Positions 1 through 7,625 of a stretch of DNA of 22,198 bases are shown piece after piece. Position 1 is the first letter of the stretch, and every line of letters starts with the position of its first letter. Where the stretch lies: NCBI GenBank assembly GCA_032249615.1, contig JAVVHH010000062.1, positions 1 to 22,198 of the forward strand, read 5' to 3'. The notes under the pieces are model-generated. The model had not been told where the DNA came from. It did not search any database and saw only the letters and a program-made list of their open reading frames with translations. This DNA is from JAVVHH01 sp032249615 (lineage in GTDB: Bacteria > Pseudomonadota > Alphaproteobacteria > Acetobacterales > Acetobacteraceae). A program made the position numbers and the translations under genes.

Positions 1-1
1 C

Positions 2-394
2 AACCTCGCCGCCGAGGTCAAGCGCATCACCGGGGGCGCGATGGTGCCGGTGGTCTACGACAGCGTCGGCAAGGATACGTTCACCGCGAGCCTCGACAGT
101 CTCGCGCCGCTGGGGCTGATGGTCACCTACGGCAACGCATCCGGCCCGGTGCCGCCGGTGGATCTCGGCATGCTCTCGGCCAAGGGCAGCCTGTTCCTGA
201 CCCGGCCCACCTTGGCGACCTACACCGCCAAGAGCACCGACCTGCAGGCCTCGGCCGAAGATCTGTTCGACGCGGTCACCTCTGGCGCGGTCAAGATCCG
301 CGTCAACCAGACCTTTGCGCTGGCAGACGCAAAGGACGCGCACGAGGCGCTCGAGGGGCGGCGGACCACGGGCAGCACCGTTCTGATCCCCTGA
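2..394 (+). CDS. Quinone oxidoreductase (zinc-independent MDR family), 3' part
   Basis: This is the C-terminal about 130 residues of an NADPH:quinone oxidoreductase of the medium-chain dehydrogenase/reductase superfamily; the gene enters from the left edge in reading frame 2 and ends with TGA. The visible part holds the end of the Rossmann domain (VVYDSVGKDTF, then LAPLGLMVTYGNASGPVPP), followed by the typical QOR C-terminus with GSLFLTRPTLATY and the closing HEALEGRRTTGSTVLIP. The TRPTL segment and the GRRTTGK/S-like ending are characteristic of the QorA group, which reduces quinones or alpha,beta-unsaturated carbonyls with NADPH in the cytoplasm. The next gene starts 24 nt downstream in the same direction, so the two are probably co-transcribed. 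The cofactor-binding GxGxxG motif would lie to the left of the window and cannot be checked. Confidence 0.93.
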   Translation, partial: NLAAEVKRITGGAMVPVVYDSVGKDTFTASLDSLAPLGLMVTYGNASGPVPPVDLGMLSAKGSLFLTRPTLATYTAKSTDLQASAEDLFDAVTSGAVKIRVNQTFALADAKDAHEALEGRRTTGSTVLIP

Positions 395-417
395 GCGCGG
401 CGGCCCCGCCGGGGGAG

Positions 418-1860
418 GTGACGGTCCCGGCGCCGAACCCCGGCCGCACCCGGCTCACGGCAACCATCGTCGCCTGCGCGCTGCTGATGCAGAACCTGGA
501 CGGGACGGTGGTCGCCACGGCGCTGCCGGCCATGGCCAAGAGCTTCGGCGCAGCGCCGCTGGAGATGAACCTCGCGCTCACCAGCTACCTGCTGTCCCTG
601 GCCGTGTTCATCCCGGTCAGCGGCTGGATGGCAGACCGATACGGGTCGCGGACCGTGTTCCGCGCGGCGATCGCGGTGTTCACGCTGGGGTCGATCCTGT
701 GCGGGTATTCGAGCAGCCTGGCCATGCTGGTGTTCTCACGCATCGTGCAGGGGCTCGGCGGCGCGATGATGGTGCCGGTGGGGCGGCTCGTGCTGCTCCG
801 TAGCGTCGCCAAGTCGGAACTCGTGGCCGCCATGGCCTGGCTGACGGTGCCGGCCCTGATCGGCCCGGTGATCGGACCGCCGCTGGGCGGCTTCCTGGTC
901 ACCTACGCCAACTGGCGCTGGATCTTCACGATCAACGTCCCTATCGGCCTGCTCGGGATCCTCCTCGTCAGTCTGTTCGTGGACGAATTGAAAGCAGACA
1001 AGCCGGGGCGGCTCGATGGCTGGGGATTGGTGCTTGCGGGCGTCGCGCTGTCCGGCATCACCTTCGGGTCGGAGATGTTGGGCCGCGGAGTTGCCGCGGC
1101 CTGGGCGGTGGCGGCGTGCCTATGGACCGGGCTGGTGGCCGGGGCGGGCTATTTCTGGCACGCGAGGCGCCGGCCGGACCCGCTGCTCGACCTCACTCTG
1201 CTCAAGATCCCGACTTTCGCAGTATCGGTTCTGGCCGGCACGTTGTTCCGGATCGGGGTCGGGGCGATCCCGTTTCTCTTGCCGCTCATGTTCCAAATCG
1301 GGTTCGGCGACAGCGCGGCGCAGAGTGGGACGGTCACGTTCGCCAGCGCCATCGGCGCGGTCATTATGAAGCCTGCGGCGCAGCGCGCGCTCCGCGCGTT
1401 CGGCTTCCGCGCGACGCTGCTGTGGAACGCGGTCGCCTCGGCGGTGGGGGTCGCGCTCTGCGCTGCGTTCCGCACCTGGTGGCCCCTCGCGGCAATCTAC
1501 GCGGCCCTGATCGTCGGCGGGTTCTTCCGCTCGCTCCAGTTCACCGCCTACAACACGATCGCGTACGCCGACATTCCCCGCGCGCGGATGAGTGCGGCGA
1601 CCAGCCTGTATGCGACGATCCAGCAGCTTTCACTGACCTTCGGTGTCACCATCGGCACGACCGCGCTGGCCGCCGCCAGCCATTTCTACGGCCGCTCCAC
1701 GCTGCAGGTTTCCGATTTCGCGTTCGCATTCCTGGTCGTCGCATTCCTGATGATGCTGGCCGCGCCCGCCTCGCTGCTCATGCCCGCCGACGCCGGCGCC
1801 GAAGTGAGCGGGCACCACCACCGCGTCGGCGATGCCGGCGACGGCGCATCCGGGCGGTAG
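418..1860 (+). CDS. DHA2-family MFS drug exporter
   Basis: A 480-residue proton-driven exporter of the major facilitator superfamily, DHA2 (EmrB/QacA, 14-helix) type, located in the inner membrane. Diagnostic motifs are visible: the DHA2 motif LDGTVVATALP at residues 27-37 in helix 1, motif A GWMADRYGSRTV at 69-80, and the antiporter motif C GPVIGPPLGGFL at 149-160. Hydrophobic segments continue to about residue 455, followed by a short polar tail containing three histidines. The start is GTG at 418; the GGGGGAG run abuts it very closely, so the ribosome-binding spacing is unusual and the start could be slightly different. No EmrA-type adaptor gene is adjacent. The stop codon (TAG 1858-1860) directly precedes the ATG of the ethanolamine ammonia-lyase gene, so the two are probably one transcript, but the substrate cannot be read from the sequence. 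Confidence 0.93.
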   Translation: MTVPAPNPGRTRLTATIVACALLMQNLDGTVVATALPAMAKSFGAAPLEMNLALTSYLLSLAVFIPVSGWMADRYGSRTVFRAAIAVFTLGSILCGYSSSLAMLVFSRIVQGLGGAMMVPVGRLVLLRSVAKSELVAAMAWLTVPALIGPVIGPPLGGFLVTYANWRWIFTINVPIGLLGILLVSLFVDELKADKPGRLDGWGLVLAGVALSGITFGSEMLGRGVAAAWAVAACLWTGLVAGAGYFWHARRRPDPLLDLTLLKIPTFAVSVLAGTLFRIGVGAIPFLLPLMFQIGFGDSAAQSGTVTFASAIGAVIMKPAAQRALRAFGFRATLLWNAVASAVGVALCAAFRTWWPLAAIYAALIVGGFFRSLQFTAYNTIAYADIPRARMSAATSLYATIQQLSLTFGVTIGTTALAAASHFYGRSTLQVSDFAFAFLVVAFLMMLAAPASLLMPADAGAEVSGHHHRVGDAGDGASGR

Positions 1861-3963
1861 ATGTTCCGCGCGGCGGCGGCCGGCGAGACCTACGCCTTCG
1901 ACGGCCTCGCGCCGCTCCTGGCCGCCGCCACGCCGTTGCGCTCGGGCGACCAATTGGCGGGGATCGCAGCGACCACCGCGGCGCACCGGGTCGCGGCGCA
2001 GGCGGCGCTCGCCGACCTGCCGCTCGCAACTTTCCTGGCCGAAACCGTCATCCCGTACGAGAGCGACGACGTCACCCGGTTGATCCAGGATAGCCACGAC
2101 CCGGCGGCGTTTTCACCCATCCGGAGCCTGACGGTCGGCGGCCTGCGGGACTTCCTCCTCGCCGACACGACGGACGCCGCGGTGTTGGCGGCGCTGCGGC
2201 CCGGGCTCACGCCGGAGATGGTCGCCGCGGTCGCGAAGCTGTGCCGCGTGCAGGACTTGATCCTGATCGCCCGCAAGGTGGAGGTGACGACCGCTTTCCG
2301 CACCACGATCGGGCTGCAAGGCCGCTTGTCGACGCGGCTCCAGCCTAATCACCCGAGCGATGACCCGGCTGGGATTGCGGCCTCGGTGCTCGACGGGTTG
2401 CTGCTCGGGTCGGGCGATGCCTGCATCGGGATCAACCCCGCGTCAGATTCGCCGGAGCGGACGCACAGCCTGCTCTGCCTGCTCGACGACATCCGGCAGC
2501 GACTCGCGATCCCCATGCAGAGCTGTGTCCTGGCGCATGTGACGACGACGCTGGAACTGATCCGGCGGGGCTCGCCGGTCGATCTCGTGTTCCAATCGGT
2601 CGGGGGGACGCAGGCGGCGAATGCGAGCTTCGGGGTGACGCTCGGGCTGCTGGACGAGGCGGCGGAGGCGGTCGCCGGGCTGGCGCGCGGCACCGTCGGG
2701 CGGAACGCGATGTATTTCGAGACGGGGCAGGGCAGCGCGCTCTCGGCCAATGCTCACGCCGGCGTTGACCAGCAGACGCTCGAGGCGCGGGCCTATGCGG
2801 TGGCGCGGCGCTACCACCCGCTGCTCGTCAATACAGTCGTAGGTTTCATTGGGCCGGAGTATCTGTTCGACGGCAAGCAGATCACGCGCGCCGGGCTGGA
2901 AGACCATTTCTGCGGCAAGCTGCTCGGGCTGCCGATGGGATGCGACGTTTGCTACACAAACCATGCCGAGGCGGACGAGGACGATGCGGACGCGCTGCTC
3001 GGTCTGCTGATGGCAGCCGGGATCAACTTCATTATGGGCGTGCCGGGCGGGGACGACGTGATGCTCGGTTATCAGAGCACCAGCTTTCACGATGCGCTGG
3101 CGATGCGCGACGTATTCGGCCGGCGTCCCGCGCCGGAGTTCGAGGCTTGGCTCGGCGCGCAGGGCCTGCTCGACCCGGCGGGCCGCGTACGTCCGCCCGC
3201 GCGGCCGGAGTTGCTGCGCCTGTTGCCGGGCCCCGGTGGTGGGACCGCCCGCTCGCTGCCCGCGCTGCGGCAGGCGACCCCGGCGCGGATCTTCCAGGAG
3301 CGGACGGGAGCCTCGCTGGGCAGCGCCCCGCTGCTCGGCTTCCGAGCGGCACAGGCCCATGCGCGTGACGCCGTGCACGGGGCGTTCGCGGTGGGCGATC
3401 TTCCCGAGCCCGCGCTGACGGTCCGCAGCTTGGCCGCTGACCGGCGGACCTACTTGATGCGGCCGGATTGGGGGCGACGGCTGAATCCGGCAGACGCGGC
3501 CCGTCTCGCTGCCCATCGCGGTGACTACGACCTGGTCGTCGTGCTTGCCGATGGCCTGTCACCGGGAGCGTTGTCGACCGGCGGAACCGGGCTGCTCGCG
3601 ACGCTGCTGCCGGCGCTGAGCGGTTGGACGCTGGCACCGCTGGTCGTGGCGACCAACGCCCGGGTCGCGCTCGGCGACGCGATCGCGGCGAGCCTCGGGG
3701 CGAGGTCCGTGCTGGTGCTCATCGGGGAGCGGCCCGGCCTTTCGGCGCCGGAGAGCCTCGGCGCCTACCTGACCTGGGCGCCGCACCCGGAAACGACGGA
3801 TGCCGACCGGAACTGCGTGAGCAACATCCAGCCAGCCGGCCTGAGCGGCGAGGCGGCCGCGCGGATTCTGCTCTTCCTGCTTCGCGAGATGCGATCGATG
3901 CAGGGTTCGGGCGTCCGGCTCAAAGACCTATCGGGCTCGGACAGGATCGCCGGACCGGACTGA
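1861..3963 (+). CDS. eutBC: Ethanolamine ammonia-lyase, EutB-EutC single-chain fusion
   Basis: Adenosylcobalamin-dependent ethanolamine ammonia-lyase converts ethanolamine to acetaldehyde and ammonia. Both subunits are in one 700-residue chain. Residues 1 to about 445 match the large subunit EutB: RLQPN (159-163), GINPASD (N192), YFETGQGSALSA (E287) and CDVCYTNH (D362) correspond to the substrate and radical-handling residues known from the E. coli enzyme. Residues about 475-700 match the cobalamin-binding small subunit EutC: RPDWGRRL (534-541), ADGLSPGAL, LIGERPGL (620-627), and NCVSNIQPAG (651-660). The joining segment is a Pro/Gly/Arg-rich stretch of about 25 residues (about 446-472), and the N-terminal roughly 80 residues of E. 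coli EutC are missing. No eutA reactivase, permease or microcompartment shell gene is nearby. The gene follows the MFS gene with no gap, and its 3' end overlaps the opposing kinase gene by 36 bp. The frame is open throughout, with no sign of a frameshift. Confidence 0.95.
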   Translation: MFRAAAAGETYAFDGLAPLLAAATPLRSGDQLAGIAATTAAHRVAAQAALADLPLATFLAETVIPYESDDVTRLIQDSHDPAAFSPIRSLTVGGLRDFLLADTTDAAVLAALRPGLTPEMVAAVAKLCRVQDLILIARKVEVTTAFRTTIGLQGRLSTRLQPNHPSDDPAGIAASVLDGLLLGSGDACIGINPASDSPERTHSLLCLLDDIRQRLAIPMQSCVLAHVTTTLELIRRGSPVDLVFQSVGGTQAANASFGVTLGLLDEAAEAVAGLARGTVGRNAMYFETGQGSALSANAHAGVDQQTLEARAYAVARRYHPLLVNTVVGFIGPEYLFDGKQITRAGLEDHFCGKLLGLPMGCDVCYTNHAEADEDDADALLGLLMAAGINFIMGVPGGDDVMLGYQSTSFHDALAMRDVFGRRPAPEFEAWLGAQGLLDPAGRVRPPARPELLRLLPGPGGGTARSLPALRQATPARIFQERTGASLGSAPLLGFRAAQAHARDAVHGAFAVGDLPEPALTVRSLAADRRTYLMRPDWGRRLNPADAARLAAHRGDYDLVVVLADGLSPGALSTGGTGLLATLLPALSGWTLAPLVVATNARVALGDAIAASLGARSVLVLIGERPGLSAPESLGAYLTWAPHPETTDADRNCVSNIQPAGLSGEAAARILLFLLREMRSMQGSGVRLKDLSGSDRIAGPD

Positions 3964-5814
3964 AGGTGCCGGCGCGCGCGCGATCGCCTGCCGCACGCGC
4001 TGGGCCAGAGCCGTGTAGCTGAACGGTTTGGCCAGGAGATCGAGGCTCGGGTCCGGCCGCGCGTCGGTAATGATGTCATGCGCGTAGCCGCTGGTGAACA
4101 GCACGGGAGTGCCGGGCCGAGTTGCGGCCGCGTGCTCGGCCACCTTCCGCCCATCGATCGGACCTGCGAGTACGAGATCGGTGAAAACCAGGTCGATCCG
4201 CTCGCTGCCTTCCAGCAGCTCGACGGCTGCCGGCCCATCTGCCGCGACGAGCACCTGATAGCCCAACTCGGTCAGCACATCGCACGAATAGGTTCGCACT
4301 TCCGCGTCATCCTCGACGACCAGGATCGTTTCATGCGGCCGGGCCGCCTCGACGGGGACGGCGCTTCCGCTCGATACGCGCGCGGCTGCGCCGTCGCAGC
4401 GGGGCAGGAACAGCGTCACCGCCGTGCCGCGCCCGAGCTCTGACTCCAGCCGGAGGTGCCCCCCGGATTGCTTGGCGAAGCCGTAGACCATGGACAGGCC
4501 GAGCCCGGTGCCCTTGCCGACTTCCTTGGTCGTGAAGAAGGGCTCGAACACCCGAGACCTAATCTCTTCCGGCATTCCGGTTCCCGTGTCGCTGACCGTC
4601 AGCGAGACGTAATCGCCGGGCTCGGCGTCATCGGAGACGTCGCCCGGGCCGATCCGGGCATTGGCGGTCGTGATCGTCAGCGTGCCGCCGCCGAGCATTG
4701 CGTCACGCGCGTTGACGGCGAGGTTCAGCAGTGCGTTCTCGAGCTGGTTGGCGTCGGCCTCCAAAGTCCAGAGATCGTCGGCGGGCTCGGTCCGGATCGA
4801 CACGGTTTCGCCGAGCGTGCGGCGCATGAGGTCCAGCAGGCCGTCGACCAGGCGATTGAGATCCACCGGCTTGGGCGCGAGCGGTTGGCGCCGCGAGAAC
4901 GCCAGCAGACGCTGGGTCAGTGTGGCCGCCCGTTGCGCGCCCGACATCGCATTGCCGACGGCCCGGCGCAGCCACACGTCGTCCGGCGGCAGCCGCCGCA
5001 GCACCAGCTCCAAATTGCCGGCGACGATCTGCAGCAGATTGTTGAAATCGTGCGCGATGCCGCCGGTGAGCTGCCCCACGGCCTCCATCTTCTGGCTCTG
5101 CCGCAGCGCGTCGTTGACGCGTTGATAGTCCGCCACGGCGGCGGCCACCCGGCTCTCCAGCTCGGTATTCAGAGTGGCAAGCTGCGCGGCTTTCTCGTCT
5201 AGTTCGGCGTACAGTGCCACGACACCTCGGTTGGTGGTCGCCAGCTCCTCGTTCAGCCGTTCGCTCTCCTCCTGCTTGGCCGTCAGCGCCGCCAAGCTCT
5301 GCAACAACTCGCGGTTCTGCAGCCGCGCCTCCGCCCCGGGGTCGGCCTCCGCGCGCGCGGCTAGCGTCTGGGCGATGCGCGCCACCGTCGCCGGCGTGAG
5401 CGGGGGCGCCTGGCGCGGCAGGAACTTCGTCAGTGTCACGCACGTGCCCGCCCGGCTCGTCTCGATGTCGAATTCGTCCATCAGCCGCCGCGTGCTCGCG
5501 ATGCCGGTGCCCGTCCCGCCCGCGCCCCGGACTCGGCCCTCCAACACAGCCTCAATCTGCGCGATACCCGGGCCGGTGTCGCGGACCACCAGGCGCAGGC
5601 CGGGCCGCGGCTTGGCTACGAACGCGAACTCGACCCGGCCGCCACCGCCATGGGTCGCGGCGTTGCGGGCGATCTCGGACGCGGCGGTCGCGATCCTCGT
5701 CTGGTCCTGCGGCTCGAACCCCAGCAAGGCCGCGACCTCGCGCGCCCGCCGCCTCGCGACGAGGATGTCGGGTTCCTGAGCCACGGCCACCGTGGCCAAA
5801 CCCGTCGCGTTCAT
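3928..5814 (-). CDS. Hybrid histidine kinase with N-terminal RsbT-like GHKL domain
   Basis: Predicted cytoplasmic sensor kinase of 628 residues with no membrane segment. Numbered from the ATG at 5814, the domains are: an RsbT-like serine-kinase/anti-sigma GHKL domain (about 8-133, with SEIARNAATHG, DTGPGI and GTGTGIAS); a coiled coil (about 155-245); HisKA with phospho-acceptor H255 in GGIAHDFNNLL; a HATPase domain with N box LAVNARDAM (N368), DTGTGM, and GKGTGLGLSMVYGFA; and a C-terminal receiver with EDD, phospho-acceptor D546 (FTDLVL) and LAKPF (K596). The start at 5814 is preferred over an in-frame ATG at 5832 because it forms an ATGA overlap with the stop of the upstream phosphatase gene. 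It is the last gene of the rsbRST operon, so its input is probably the stressosome. The fused receiver may autoregulate or pass phosphate on; no partner is visible in the window. Confidence 0.93.
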   Translation of the reverse strand: MNATGLATVAVAQEPDILVARRRAREVAALLGFEPQDQTRIATAASEIARNAATHGGGGRVEFAFVAKPRPGLRLVVRDTGPGIAQIEAVLEGRVRGAGGTGTGIASTRRLMDEFDIETSRAGTCVTLTKFLPRQAPPLTPATVARIAQTLAARAEADPGAEARLQNRELLQSLAALTAKQEESERLNEELATTNRGVVALYAELDEKAAQLATLNTELESRVAAAVADYQRVNDALRQSQKMEAVGQLTGGIAHDFNNLLQIVAGNLELVLRRLPPDDVWLRRAVGNAMSGAQRAATLTQRLLAFSRRQPLAPKPVDLNRLVDGLLDLMRRTLGETVSIRTEPADDLWTLEADANQLENALLNLAVNARDAMLGGGTLTITTANARIGPGDVSDDAEPGDYVSLTVSDTGTGMPEEIRSRVFEPFFTTKEVGKGTGLGLSMVYGFAKQSGGHLRLESELGRGTAVTLFLPRCDGAAARVSSGSAVPVEAARPHETILVVEDDAEVRTYSCDVLTELGYQVLVAADGPAAVELLEGSERIDLVFTDLVLAGPIDGRKVAEHAAATRPGTPVLFTSGYAHDIITDARPDPSLDLLAKPFSYTALAQRVRQAIARAPAPSVRSGDPVRAR

Positions 5815-6815
5815 GGGCCGTTCAACTGGCACACCAGGACCGTCACATCATCCCGCCCACGGCTGAAATCACGATATAGAACCCCTGCCACGAGGGTCGG
5901 GTGGCAGTCGAGCAAGCCCGGGTAATCGTCCAGCCGCCAACCACTCAGGAGACCGTCCGACGCCATGATCAGCAAACTCATCCCCGCCGTCGGGTAGGTG
6001 AACGCGCGCATGTGCTTGGCGATGTGCCCGACCGTCCCATTGTTCGACACCATCCGGCGCATATCGCCATTGCGCCCGACAAGCGCGCCCGCGACGTTGC
6101 CGACGCCGGCGAACACGACCTGCCCGGCCGCGGCATCGAACTGGGCGATGGAGACAGCGGCGCCGCGCGTGGGGCGCAGCGCAGCGTGCATGGCGGCCAG
6201 CACCTCCCCCGGCGGCTTCCGCTCGATCCCTTCGAAGCGCCGCACAGCCAGGGTTGCCGCTTCGGCCGCGACCGGGCCATGGCCGAGGCCGTCGGCCACC
6301 ATCGCCGTCCAGCCACCATCCCAAACGCTTCGGCACCACGCGTCGCCGCTGACGTCCTCGCCCGTCACCGCGACGGCAACGGCGCCGTAGGCCGGAAGGG
6401 CCAGCTTGTGCCGGTCGCGGGCGGTAAATCGGCCCAGCCGGGCAAGGATCGCGGTTCCCGCATTCGGCCGGGAATAGATTTCCATGTAGTCGGCGCCGCG
6501 GTTCACCGCGCCCAGGCCGGTGCCGGGGCTGCCCGCCGTGGAGTGCCCGTCGCGCATGGACGCCGTGACATTCTCGATGCCGGCGCCCCGATCCAGTGAC
6601 AGCAGTTCCAAACCTGCCCCGCCCTCGTCGTCGAAGCCGCCGACCAGGAGGGCTCCGCCACCGCCATGCCGACTCAGGTTGGTCGCCAGTTCCGTCGCGA
6701 CGAGTGCCGCCCGGCCCGCCGCTTCCTCCTCGAAACCGAGCAGATGGGCCTGTTTGGCCGCGGCCCGCCTCGCTTCGGCGACTTGCGACGGATCGCCGAC
6801 CTCGATCGCCCGCAT
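5811..6815 (-). CDS. SpoIIE/RsbX-type PP2C phosphatase with N-terminal GHKL domain
   Basis: A 334-residue cytoplasmic protein with two modules. Residues about 1-128 are a GHKL ATPase domain of the RsbT/RsbW type (TELATNLSRHGGGG with N46, LDRGAG with D75, and GSPGTGLGAVNR). Residues about 140-334 are a SpoIIE-type PP2C serine/threonine phosphatase: SGD (D158), VADGLGHG (D175, G176), ASDGLL (D287) and RDDVT (D322/D323) supply the metal-binding aspartates. In Bacillus, the free-standing phosphatase RsbX dephosphorylates RsbR and RsbS to reset the stressosome; the position right after rsbT suggests the same role here. The extra ATPase domain is absent from RsbX and may provide docking or nucleotide control. 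The start ATG immediately follows the rsbT stop, and the 3' end overlaps the kinase start by 4 nt (ATGA), so translation is probably coupled. Confidence 0.93.
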   Translation of the reverse strand: MRAIEVGDPSQVAEARRAAAKQAHLLGFEEEAAGRAALVATELATNLSRHGGGGALLVGGFDDEGGAGLELLSLDRGAGIENVTASMRDGHSTAGSPGTGLGAVNRGADYMEIYSRPNAGTAILARLGRFTARDRHKLALPAYGAVAVAVTGEDVSGDAWCRSVWDGGWTAMVADGLGHGPVAAEAATLAVRRFEGIERKPPGEVLAAMHAALRPTRGAAVSIAQFDAAAGQVVFAGVGNVAGALVGRNGDMRRMVSNNGTVGHIAKHMRAFTYPTAGMSLLIMASDGLLSGWRLDDYPGLLDCHPTLVAGVLYRDFSRGRDDVTVLVCQLNGP

Positions 6816-7220
6816 CTACTTCCAGCGCGCCAGCACGACCCGTGTTCCGCGGCCGGGGCGGGACTGCAGGTCAAATTCGTTGGACAAGCGGCGGGCGCCG
6901 GAGAGGCCGAGGCCTAGGCCGTTGCCGGTAGTGAAGCCATCGGTCAGCGCCTTGTCCAGATCGGCGATGCCCGGCCCCTGATCTTCGAAGAACAGCCGCA
7001 CGCCCTGCCGGGGTGGCTCGGTGAAAGTTTCGATGCGCACGGTCCCGCCCAGCCCATAATCGAGCGTGTTGCGCGCGATCTCGCTGGCCGCCGTCACGAT
7101 CTTGGTTTGATCCACCAGCCCCAGCCCGGCCTGAACGGCCCGCGCCCGAACTGCCTGGCGCACCCGCACCACATCGTCGGCCTGCCTGATTTCGACGACC
7201 TCAGCCCAGGTCGGGTTCAT
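6816..7220 (-). CDS. rsbT: RsbT switch serine/threonine kinase
   Basis: A 134-residue single-domain GHKL kinase, the usual RsbT length. The motifs visible are SEIARNTLDYG (E47, N51), EDQGPGI (D80) and GNGLGLGLSGARR for the ATP lid and G boxes, ending in GTRVVLARWK. In the Bacillus stressosome, RsbT phosphorylates RsbS on a serine and RsbR on threonines, then leaves the complex to act on a downstream partner. The start chosen is the ATG at 7220 (MNPTWAEVV); a longer in-frame ORF begins at 7262, but its extra 14 residues lie inside rsbS and do not look like RsbT. With this start the gene overlaps the end of rsbS by 20 nt, and its stop TAG abuts the next ATG. It lacks any fused output domain, unlike the two following genes. 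Confidence 0.95.
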   Translation of the reverse strand: MNPTWAEVVEIRQADDVVRVRQAVRARAVQAGLGLVDQTKIVTAASEIARNTLDYGLGGTVRIETFTEPPRQGVRLFFEDQGPGIADLDKALTDGFTTGNGLGLGLSGARRLSNEFDLQSRPGRGTRVVLARWK

Positions 7221-7617
7221 CGATGGTCTCCAGCCCGGCCCCGCCCTCGTCGCCTGACCCATCGCTGACCACGGTGCCGATGAGACGCATGCCCCGCTCG
7301 ATGTTGAGCGCCGTGCGGACCCCGTTCAGCGACAGGCCCAACTCGACCAGAGTGATGGCGACGGCCGGGCGCATCCCGACCACGACGGTGGCCGCCCCCA
7401 GCAAGCGTGCGACGCGGGCGATGTTGTCCAGCATGCGCCCCATGAAGGAATCGACGATCTCCAGGCCCGAGATGTCGATCATGACCCCGCGGGCTTGGGT
7501 TTCCACGATCCGTCTGGCGAGGTCGTCCTCGAGTGATTTGGCCAGCCGGTCGTGCACGTCGGCCTGGATGCTGACCAGCAGCGCCCGGCCGAGCTTCAGG
7601 ATCGGGATATGATCCAT
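7201..7617 (-). CDS. rsbS: RsbS stressosome STAS scaffold protein
   Basis: A 138-residue single STAS-domain protein, the RsbS subunit of the stressosome core, which binds and inhibits RsbT. The core is very well kept: MDHIPILKLGRALLVSIQ at the N-terminus, then MIDISGLEIVDSFMGRML (45-62). S57 in VDSF corresponds to the serine phosphorylated by RsbT in B. subtilis RsbS. VVVGMRPAVAITLVELG (78-94) is the second STAS signature. The last about 20 residues (DGSGDEGGAGLETIDEPDLG) form an acidic, glycine-rich tail beyond the usual STAS fold. The gene begins 8 nt after the rsbR stop and overlaps rsbT by 20 nt. I see no clear Shine-Dalgarno sequence, so translation may be coupled to that of rsbR. Confidence 0.96.
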   Translation of the reverse strand: MDHIPILKLGRALLVSIQADVHDRLAKSLEDDLARRIVETQARGVMIDISGLEIVDSFMGRMLDNIARVARLLGAATVVVGMRPAVAITLVELGLSLNGVRTALNIERGMRLIGTVVSDGSGDEGGAGLETIDEPDLG

Positions 7618-7625
7618 CGGACGGC

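Noticed and set aside
1116..2093. A 325-codon plus-strand frame within the MFS and eutBC genes.
   Set aside because: It is an Arg/Pro-rich alternative frame over two well-supported genes.
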